In this document: positions 1 through 5,535 of the stretch, piece after piece
Layout of the letters: each line of letters starts with the position of its first letter
How positions within the stretch are numbered: the first letter of the stretch is position 1
Assembly: GCA_017999075.1 (NCBI GenBank)
Contig: JAGOBX010000271.1
Location: forward strand, 1 to 5,577
DNA length: 5,577 nt
DNA from: JAGOBX01 sp017999075 [NCBI: Candidatus Babelota bacterium]
GTDB lineage: Bacteria; JAGOBX01
Direction: 5' to 3'
Position numbers and translations under genes: made by a program
The notes under the pieces: model-generated
Told to the model about the DNA's origin: nothing
The model's input: the letters and a program-made list of their open reading frames with translations, nothing else
The model's database searches: none

Positions 1-252
1 GACTATATCAAGAGCAGAGCAATATTTAGAACCGTCATTCAATGCAAATTTAAGAATATCCAAAGTTTGCCCCGGTCCTATTTCTAATATAGATTTGTTT
101 TTTACATCAAAAAATTGTTTATAATATTCATATAATCTTAAAGCTTTTTGGCGATCTGAATTTATTCCTGTCCTGTGAAATTTACGCGTTATTCCGCATA
201 AAATTTTATTTCCCATTAAATAATTTTGGAGAATTTCTTTAATTATAATCAT
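1..252 (-). CDS. Class I SAM-dependent methyltransferase, N-terminal 84 residues (runs off the left edge)
   Basis: The 84 visible residues begin MIIIKEILQNYLMGNK and contain a glycine-rich SAM-binding loop, ILEIGPGQT, at residues 55-63 (motif I, E-x-G-x-G). About 20 residues on, a hydrophobic strand ends in an acidic residue (SALDIV, D82), the usual place for the carboxylate that binds the SAM ribose. This is the start of a Rossmann-fold methyltransferase. The catalytic and substrate-binding parts lie outside the window, so the acceptor is unknown. The ATG at 252-250 is chosen because an in-frame TAG lies 18 bases upstream with no other usable start between. An AATAGG (272-267) is the only Shine-Dalgarno-like site, and its AGG is rather far away at 14 nt. 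The gene begins 22 bp after the kinase stop with no terminator between, so the two are probably co-transcribed. The family is fairly certain; the function is not. Confidence 0.8.
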   Translation of the reverse strand, partial: MIIIKEILQNYLMGNKILCGITRKFHRTGINSDRQKALRLYEYYKQFFDVKNKSILEIGPGQTLDILKFALNDGSKYCSALDIV

Positions 253-274
253 TATTTTTTTTAAAACCTATTTG

Positions 275-3200
275 TTAAAAAAACGATTTTTTCATATCAA
301 TTATTTGTTTTATAATATCATTTACACTGGAAAATTCTTTGATAAACTGATATTTTTTTTCTTCGCTCACTTTTTTATTATTTTTTATAATAGACTGAAT
401 TTCATTTGAAATTTCAGATAACTTTAATGCGCCTATATTTGCAGCAGCAGATATAATCTTATGAGATATGAACAGCATTTCTTCAACATATTCCTTTTCA
501 AACATATTTTTTATTTCATCTATTTTTATTCCATATGATTCATAATAAATTTCAATTAATTCCAAATATAATTCTAAATTATCATTAAGCTTTTTTAAAG
601 CATTATCTACTTTAATTACACCGCCGCCAATTTCAATAAAAGTTGATTTGGTATCAGTTTTTAAATCGGTTAATTTTGTTTCATTAGTTGAAAAATTACC
701 GTCTAAAATATCATTGATTTTGGCATAAAATTTTTTAGGATCTACAGGTTTTAAAATATAACCTGAAATATCAAGATTTTTTGTATCTTTGTTCAATTTA
801 TCTATTGTTGTAGCCGTAAAAATAAGAATATTAGTTTTTTCTAATTTATTATCTCTTTCTTTTTTTCGTATTTCTTTGATTGCTGATATGCCATCCATTT
901 CCGGCATATGCAAATCCATTAATATCAAATCAAACTTATTTCTGGTAAATTCTTCCACTGCTTCAATTCCATTATTTGCCAATACTAAAATAAAATTATT
1001 ATATGGGTTAAAAAGTTTTTTAATAATGAACTGATTTGTTTTATCGTCTTCAGCAATAAGTATTTTATATTTTTTATCTTTTTTCAAAATTATTTGTTCT
1101 TCAGTTTCATCAGAAGAAATAAAAATTATTTCTTCTGATGAAGGGATTTTAAATTCAACATTAAAATTGAAAATACTTCCATGCGGCTTATTATCTTCTA
1201 TCCACATTTTTCCGCCCATTAATCCGACAATTTCCCTGCTTATGAAAAGCCCGAGACCTGAACCGCCGTATTTTCTTGTTATTGAAGTGTCACCCTGAGA
1301 AAATTTTTCAAAAATTAGTGTTTTATATTTATTATCAATTCCTATTCCTGTATCAGCAATAGAAAAAAGTAAATTGCAGGTATTTTCGGTTTTATTTAAC
1401 AATACAATATTTATTTTAATATACCCTTTTTCAGTAAATTTTGAAGCATTTGAAATTAAATTCAATAAAATTTGGTTTAATCTAAACATATCTCCGGTTA
1501 GAATTTCAGGAATGTTATCATCAATTTTATAACTGAAATCAATATTTTTTTCTTTTAATTTTATTTCAGTCAACTGGTATATATTAAATATTAAATTTTT
1601 AATTTTAAAAGGTTTATTTTCTAATTTTACTGAAAGTTTTTCAAGTTTCGAAATGTCAAGAATTTGTTCAATAAGAAATAATAGATTTTCACTTGCGTTT
1701 TTTAAGACTTCGATAAATTCTTGTTGCGCCGGCGTGATACCTGTTTTTTCAAGAAAATTTGACATACTTACTATTGCATTCATTGGTGTTCGGATTTCAT
1801 GACTTATATTGGCAAAAAATTCACTTTTTGCTTTATTTGCCTGTTCAGCAGCATCGCGCGCAGTTTTTAAATCAGATAAAACTCTATAACGTAATATTGC
1901 GCTTCCTAAAATACCTGCTGCAATCTGTAAAGCCTCGATTTCAAGATTGCTCCAATTTCTTTCATTTTTATAATTATCAAAACCAATAAACCCCCATAAA
2001 TTATTTTGTAAAATAATCGGAACTGCAAGAATGGATTTAATATTCTGCGATTCTAAAATAGACCGTTCATTTTCAGAAAAATTTTTGATCAATCCTGATA
2101 CGTGTTTTCCTTTTTTCATAAGGTTATACCAGCTGCCGGGGAATAATTTTTCAAAAGGTAAATTCTGAAGTTCAGGATTCTCAATCTTAATAGAGATTTC
2201 ACTGTCAGTCCATTCAAACCTCTGACTGATAAGTAATTTTCCATCGTCAGCATATTTTTTTTCAAAAATATAAACTCTGTCAGCAGAAACAGTTTGACCT
2301 AATTTCCTCAAAACATTCCCCACACTGTCCAGGCTTTTTTCAACTGATAATAAATCTTTTGAAGCATCTGCAACAGAACGCAACACTTCATCATATTTAC
2401 GTAATTCATCGCTTGCCAATTTTTGTTCTGTTATATCGGCAACACTGCCGACCATACGAATCGGATTTCCTTTGTCATCTCGAAATATTACTTTACCGCG
2501 GTCTTCCACCCAAATAATTTTATTGTTATCTTTTCGAATCAGTCTATGTATACTATGATATTCTCCTGTTTTTACACCTTCCTGAATACGTTCGAAAACG
2601 TATTTTCTATCATCAGGATGAATTCTTTCAGAAAAAATATCAAGGGTGTGCTGCAAATAAGAATTATCCATTCCTAAAATTTCACACCAGCGTTCATTAT
2701 GACTAACAGCTTTACTGTTAATTTCCCAGTCCCAAACACCTTCACCAGTCGCTGCCAATGCATAAGCAAGACGTTCTTCACTTATTTTCAGCTGTTCTTC
2801 TGATTTCTTAGTTTTTGTTATATCCCTTGATATACCGAGTAATCCGAAAGTTTCACCAGTTTTATAATTTAGAGGAGCTTTTAATGTGTCGAGCAATATT
2901 TTTTTACCGTCAGGATAGGTAACATATTCTTCATTATGGCAAGGTTCATTTATTCGCATCATTTTTTTATCATTTTCTCTGAAAAAATCGGCGGCTTCTT
3001 TTTGAAAAAGATCATAATCTGTTTTGCCGATAATTTCATCTTTGGGTTTCCCGACCAGCCTTGCAAATTCAGGATTACATCCGAGATATATGCCTTCTTT
3101 GTTTTTAAAAAAAATAATATCAGGAATAGAATCAAGCAGTCCGGAAATTAAAGCATAAGCATTTTTTAATTCTTCTTCAGCATTTTTGCGTTCGCTGATG

Positions 3201-3835
3201 TCGCGTGCAAACCCTGCTGTTCCGAGAATTTTTCCGACGCTGTCGAGTACTGGAGTTTTAAAGGTTTCAAACCATTTTATAATGCCTTGGTCATCAATTT
3301 GCTCTTCAACATGTTTTTTTGTTTTTTTTGTCATAACTTCACGGTCATCAGATATATATAATTCAGCTAATTCTTTTGACCATATATCTAAATCAGTTTT
3401 TCCAATAATTTCATTGATTGAATGACCGCATGATTTTGCAAACATTTCGTTTACTGCTAAAAATCTGCCTTCGCTGTCTTTTAACCAGGCGAGAAAAGGC
3501 AGATTATTTATCAATGCCCATTGAACAGTATCCTGTTCTCTGTTTATAAAAATGGTTTTTTTTAACAATTTATAAGTTAATATAAACAAAAATATAGAGG
3601 AAAAAACAATGAAAATTATTATGAAACCGGCAATATTTTTCATGAAAATATTGTTGGTATGATAAAATAAGATATCATAAATTATTAGAGTTAAAATCAA
3701 GCCGTTAAACAGAATGAGAACCGGACCAATAAAAAATATATTTTTTTTTTGGTTTGTTAAATTCCATTCAATTTGTTTCTTTTTTTTAAAAAACTGCATT
3801 TTTTCTGATATTATAATAAATTGATTTTTTATCAA
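275..3835 (-). CDS. Membrane hybrid sensor histidine kinase: 2 TM, 3 PAS, GAF, HisKA, HATPase_c, receiver, HPt
   Basis: A 1186-residue inner-membrane sensor with a full His-Asp-His relay. Two hydrophobic helices lie near residues 33-57 and 69-90, with only a short loop between, so sensing is probably cytoplasmic or in the membrane. Three PAS domains follow (about 102-215, 225-345, 352-472); the first two share GKTDxD and end in RDIS or RDIT. A GAF domain covers about 485-650. A short signalling helix leads to HisKA with SHEIRTPMNAI (phosphoacceptor H679). HATPase_c shows the N box (N792, N796), DTGIG (828-832), FEKF (842-845) and GGSGLGL (857-863). The receiver has E929/D930, phosphoacceptor D974 (LMDLHMPEMDG), T1007 and K1029. 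The C-terminal HPt has H1125. No output DNA-binding domain or partner regulator is visible. The start given is TTG at 3835; ATG at 3799 (residue 13) is a real alternative and removes nothing essential. The ligands are unknown. Confidence 0.95.
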   Translation of the reverse strand: MIKNQFIIISEKMQFFKKKKQIEWNLTNQKKNIFFIGPVLILFNGLILTLIIYDILFYHTNNIFMKNIAGFIIIFIVFSSIFLFILTYKLLKKTIFINREQDTVQWALINNLPFLAWLKDSEGRFLAVNEMFAKSCGHSINEIIGKTDLDIWSKELAELYISDDREVMTKKTKKHVEEQIDDQGIIKWFETFKTPVLDSVGKILGTAGFARDISERKNAEEELKNAYALISGLLDSIPDIIFFKNKEGIYLGCNPEFARLVGKPKDEIIGKTDYDLFQKEAADFFRENDKKMMRINEPCHNEEYVTYPDGKKILLDTLKAPLNYKTGETFGLLGISRDITKTKKSEEQLKISEERLAYALAATGEGVWDWEINSKAVSHNERWCEILGMDNSYLQHTLDIFSERIHPDDRKYVFERIQEGVKTGEYHSIHRLIRKDNNKIIWVEDRGKVIFRDDKGNPIRMVGSVADITEQKLASDELRKYDEVLRSVADASKDLLSVEKSLDSVGNVLRKLGQTVSADRVYIFEKKYADDGKLLISQRFEWTDSEISIKIENPELQNLPFEKLFPGSWYNLMKKGKHVSGLIKNFSENERSILESQNIKSILAVPIILQNNLWGFIGFDNYKNERNWSNLEIEALQIAAGILGSAILRYRVLSDLKTARDAAEQANKAKSEFFANISHEIRTPMNAIVSMSNFLEKTGITPAQQEFIEVLKNASENLLFLIEQILDISKLEKLSVKLENKPFKIKNLIFNIYQLTEIKLKEKNIDFSYKIDDNIPEILTGDMFRLNQILLNLISNASKFTEKGYIKINIVLLNKTENTCNLLFSIADTGIGIDNKYKTLIFEKFSQGDTSITRKYGGSGLGLFISREIVGLMGGKMWIEDNKPHGSIFNFNVEFKIPSSEEIIFISSDETEEQIILKKDKKYKILIAEDDKTNQFIIKKLFNPYNNFILVLANNGIEAVEEFTRNKFDLILMDLHMPEMDGISAIKEIRKKERDNKLEKTNILIFTATTIDKLNKDTKNLDISGYILKPVDPKKFYAKINDILDGNFSTNETKLTDLKTDTKSTFIEIGGGVIKVDNALKKLNDNLELYLELIEIYYESYGIKIDEIKNMFEKEYVEEMLFISHKIISAAANIGALKLSEISNEIQSIIKNNKKVSEEKKYQFIKEFSSVNDIIKQIIDMKKSFF
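1086..1135. repeat. Imperfect direct repeat overlapping the inverted repeat
   Basis: AAAATTATTTGTTCTTC (1086-1102) and AAAATTATTTCTTC (1122-1135) are the same apart from a 3-base insertion (GTT) in the first copy. The insertion keeps the reading frame, so the kinase linker carries the related peptides SEEIIF (900-905) and TEEQIIL (911-917). In the leftward mRNA the middle arm (1122-1106) could pair with the perfect arm at 1142-1126 or, less well, with the copy at 1102-1086. The repeats are clearly visible; the idea of alternative pairing is inference. Confidence 0.75.
1106..1142. repeat. Perfect 17-bp inverted repeat with 3-nt loop inside the kinase gene
   Basis: The left arm TTCATCAGAAGAAATAA (1106-1122) and right arm TTATTTCTTCTGATGAA (1126-1142) are exact reverse complements around a loop AAA (1123-1125). 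The structure covers kinase residues 898-910, the variable linker between the HATPase_c domain (ending near 897) and the receiver (starting near 923). It is not followed by a T-tract on either strand, so it does not look like a standard intrinsic terminator. With about 30% G+C, a rough estimate for a perfect 17-bp hairpin with a short loop arising by chance in 5.6 kb is well below 0.001. The repeat is certain; its role is not known. Confidence 0.95.
3781..3802 (-). repeat. 22-nt sequence found again in inverted orientation at 5482-5503
   Basis: Leftward from 3802 the sequence AAAATGCAGTTTTTTAAAAAAA is seen exactly once more, on the plus strand at 5482-5503, split here as AAAATGCAG, TTTTTT, AAAAAAA. 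The first copy encodes KMQFFKK near the kinase N-terminus and the second KMQFFKK in the basic tail of the radical SAM protein. The two copies flank the whole radical SAM gene in opposite orientation. Most of the match is low-complexity A/T, so coincidence is possible. Confidence 0.5.
3810..3835 (-). promoter_or_regulatory. Possible minus-strand promoter TTGATA-14-TATAAT overlapping the first kinase codons
   Basis: Leftward, TTGATA (3835-3830) is followed after 14 bp by a perfect TATAAT (3815-3810). If used, transcription would start about 5-8 bases before the ATG at 3799, giving a nearly leaderless mRNA for a kinase starting at residue 13. The spacer is three bases shorter than optimal and the region is very AT-rich, so a chance match is quite possible. 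Confidence 0.2.
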
Positions 3836-3846
3836 GTTTTTTTTAA

Positions 3847-3850
3847 CCTT
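3847..3850 (-). promoter_or_regulatory. AAGG Shine-Dalgarno-like site favouring the TTG start of the kinase
   Basis: Reading leftward, AAGG (3850-3847) lies 11 nt before the TTG at 3835-3833. The alternative ATG at 3799-3797 has no purine-rich site except an A-run (CAGAAAAA). This is the main sequence support for the longer protein. It is weak because the site is only four bases and the spacing is slightly long. Confidence 0.3.
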
Positions 3851-3875
3851 GATTACTCACGGAATGTGATATAAA
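3849..3875 (+). promoter_or_regulatory. Candidate promoter for the radical SAM gene (TTGATT, 15 bp, extended -10 TGaTATAAA)
   Basis: TTGATT at 3849-3854 and TATAAA at 3870-3875 are separated by 15 bp. The -10 is preceded directly by TGA (3867-3869), which gives an extended -10 and could make up for the short spacer. Transcription would start around 3881-3883, only a few bases before the ATG at 3886, so the mRNA would be nearly leaderless; this agrees with the missing Shine-Dalgarno site. A rival reading is a Bacteroidota-type promoter: TTG at 3821-3823, 20 bp, then TAACCTTG at 3844-3851, one mismatch from TAnnTTTG. AT-rich DNA gives such matches often, so this is a suggestion only. Confidence 0.35.
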
Positions 3876-3885
3876 ATCATTTAAT

Positions 3886-5535
3886 ATGAATAGAAAATAT
3901 AACGTATTGTTTGTTTATCCGGCGGTTGCTAAAAAAGGTGAGTATTACGCTTTTCCTTTAGGAATCGCCTATGTTTACGCGTATGCTGAACAAAATAATA
4001 TTTCTTGTTATTCGCTTAATCTTAATCATTGTGAAAATCCTGAAACTGCATTGAGCGATTCAATAAAAAAAAACAATATAGATGTAGTTGCTTCCGGAAC
4101 AATTTCTTTTTTTTGGAAAGAAATTGAATATGTTTTTCAAACTGTAAAAAAAATTAAGCCGGATATCATAACTATAGCAGGAGGATCTATCATCACTTCT
4201 ACTCCTGAGCTTGCATTAAAAAATTTACCGGTTGATTATGGAGTGTTAGGCGAAGGTGAAATAACTTTTACCGAACTCGTAAATGCATTAAATAACGGGG
4301 TGGAACTTGAAAATGTTAATGGGATTATTTATAGGGATTCGTCGGGGAAATTAAAAAAAACTTCTGAAAGAAAACCAATAATGAATCTTGATGAATTGCC
4401 GTTTCCCGATTATTCGGCTTTCGATTTTGAAAAATGGTTAGATATTGACTGGGTGTTGCAGCCTTCTATAAAAGGAATATACTATGATTATAACCAGGTT
4501 AAGAGGCTTGCTGAAATTATAGGTTCGAGATCATGTCCTTTTGCCTGCACATTTTGTTATCACCCGCTTGGAAAGATTTATAGACAAAGATCAGTAGAAA
4601 ATATTTTTTATGAAATTGATATGCTGATAAAAAAATATGATATTAATCTATTGAATTTTTTAGACGAGCTTTTTTCTCTGGACAAACAGAGAATTGAAGA
4701 TATAAGCGTAAAAATTTCAAAATATGGTATTAAATGGATGGCTCAGTGGCGTGTAAATGAAGTGACAGAAGATATTATGGATAAAATCAAAAAATCTAAT
4801 GTTTTTTTGATAGGTCTCGGAGTTGAAAGTCTGGATGACACTGTTCTGAAAAGTATGAAAAAAAAAATAACCAGAGAACAAATTATCACCGCGCTGTCAA
4901 TTGCTGAAAAAGCCGGAGTCCGTACAGGAAGCAACCTTATTTTTGGAGATGTGGAAGAAACTGAATCCAGCGCATATTTTTCTTTAAACTGGATGCTTAA
5001 ACAAAAACAGTATGATTTTGCTCTTGATTTTATTATGGCTATTCCCGATTCTGATTTGTATAAATTTGCAAATGAAAAAGAAATTATTAAAAATGAGCTG
5101 AATCATATTAAGGAAAGATTTCCTATTATTAATTTGTCTAAAATACCAAACAAAAAATTTGAAAAGTTAAAACGGAAAGTAGCTTTTTTAAATATTACTC
5201 TTAACCATAAAGTTTCTGCAGAAGTTGTAAAATCAATAAAAACAGAAGAAACATATCTTAATAGACAAATCTACTCGTTTGATGTAAAATGCCCGTTATG
5301 CGGAAAAGTCTCTAATTATAAATTTTATATGTTCAGCAAAAAACCTGTTACTCCGGTATTATGCAAATATTGTTATAAAGTTTTAAAAATCAAAACCGGA
5401 GCAGTATTTTATGAAGAATATAATTTTATTAAAGCATATTTGTTTTTATTTTTGCTTTTATTGTATCATTTATATCTTTATAAAATGCAGTTTTTTAAAA
5501 AAATATTTGTTTATATAAAGAAAAAGAATAAATAA
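3886..5535 (+). CDS. B12-binding-type radical SAM protein with C-terminal Cys4 zinc-ribbon-like motif and hydrophobic tail
   Basis: 549 residues. Residues 4-135 form a cobalamin-binding-like Rossmann domain: YNVLFVYP, PLGIAYVYAYAE, then AGGSIITSTPELAL and GVLGEGEITFTELV, the pattern typical of this radical SAM class. The DxHxxG cobalamin-ligand motif is absent, as in many members, so cobalamin use is likely but not proven. The radical SAM core begins at GSRSCPFACTFCYHP, with [4Fe-4S] ligands C217, C221 and C224. It continues with NFLDELF (257-263) and IGLGVESLDDTVLKSM (309-324). A second cysteine set, CPLC (469-472) and CKYC (493-496), looks like a zinc ribbon or extra metal site. Residues 514-532 are strongly hydrophobic, followed by a basic tail, suggesting membrane association. 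ATG 3886 is the only good start: a TGA lies 36 bases upstream in frame and no Shine-Dalgarno site is seen. The reaction and substrate cannot be assigned; lipid, polysaccharide or cofactor modification are options. Confidence 0.9.
   Translation: MNRKYNVLFVYPAVAKKGEYYAFPLGIAYVYAYAEQNNISCYSLNLNHCENPETALSDSIKKNNIDVVASGTISFFWKEIEYVFQTVKKIKPDIITIAGGSIITSTPELALKNLPVDYGVLGEGEITFTELVNALNNGVELENVNGIIYRDSSGKLKKTSERKPIMNLDELPFPDYSAFDFEKWLDIDWVLQPSIKGIYYDYNQVKRLAEIIGSRSCPFACTFCYHPLGKIYRQRSVENIFYEIDMLIKKYDINLLNFLDELFSLDKQRIEDISVKISKYGIKWMAQWRVNEVTEDIMDKIKKSNVFLIGLGVESLDDTVLKSMKKKITREQIITALSIAEKAGVRTGSNLIFGDVEETESSAYFSLNWMLKQKQYDFALDFIMAIPDSDLYKFANEKEIIKNELNHIKERFPIINLSKIPNKKFEKLKRKVAFLNITLNHKVSAEVVKSIKTEETYLNRQIYSFDVKCPLCGKVSNYKFYMFSKKPVTPVLCKYCYKVLKIKTGAVFYEEYNFIKAYLFLFLLLLYHLYLYKMQFFKKIFVYIKKKNK
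5482..5503 (+). repeat. Second, inverted copy of the 22-nt sequence at 3781-3802
   Basis: This is identical over 22 bases to the minus-strand sequence at 3802-3781; the match ends on both sides (T before and T after here, A on both sides in the other copy). It lies in the last codons of the radical SAM gene, just after the hydrophobic segment. No target-site duplication or other mobile-element mark accompanies it. Confidence 0.5.

Larger units (their letters stand above)
3836..3885. promoter_or_regulatory. 50-bp divergent intergenic control region
   Basis: This is the only spacer between the kinase gene (leftward) and the radical SAM gene (rightward), so signals for both must lie in it or in the first codons of either gene. 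It contains two short overlapping dyads: TCAC-GGAAT-GTGA at 3857-3869 and TGAT-ATAAA-ATCA at 3867-3879. The second overlaps the best -10 candidate of the radical SAM gene. Such 4-bp dyads are too short to name a regulator. No riboswitch-sized leader fits here. Confidence 0.6.

Noticed and set aside
253-274. Terminator between the kinase and methyltransferase genes
   Set aside because: The 22-bp spacer is A/T-rich but has no stem-loop; it reads as an operon junction.
2585-2604. 8-bp inverted repeat AATACGTT-CGAA-AACGTATT, with a UUCG loop in the kinase mRNA
   Set aside because: Several 8-bp hairpins are expected by chance in 5.6 kb at this base composition; the loop is closed by a U-A pair rather than the stable C-G, and the site lies in the middle of PAS3 coding sequence.
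789-3425. Plus-strand open frames of 71-84 codons opposite the kinase gene
   Set aside because: They are antisense shadows of the kinase: no domain features, no starts with ribosome sites, and all lie in conserved kinase domains whose codons explain the sequence.
3523-3538. GAACAG-TATC-CTGTTC palindrome resembling a regulator site
   Set aside because: It lies inside the kinase coding sequence about 300 bp from the start, has 6-bp arms, and is within chance expectation.
3631-3679. Two neighbouring AT-rich hairpins (9-bp CAATATTTT arms at 3631-3653; 7-bp TATGATA arms at 3658-3679)
   Set aside because: About one 9-bp and many 7-bp repeats are expected by chance, and the codons are explained by the hydrophobic loop and helix of the kinase.
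3857-3869. TCAC-GGAAT-GTGA as a CRP/FNR-like operator
   Set aside because: CRP-type sites have the half-sites in the other order (TGTGA then TCACA) with a 6-bp spacer; this is only a short dyad.
4743-4934. Minus-strand 63-codon open frame opposite the radical SAM gene
   Set aside because: It is a shadow of the conserved radical SAM core, with no separate evidence for translation.
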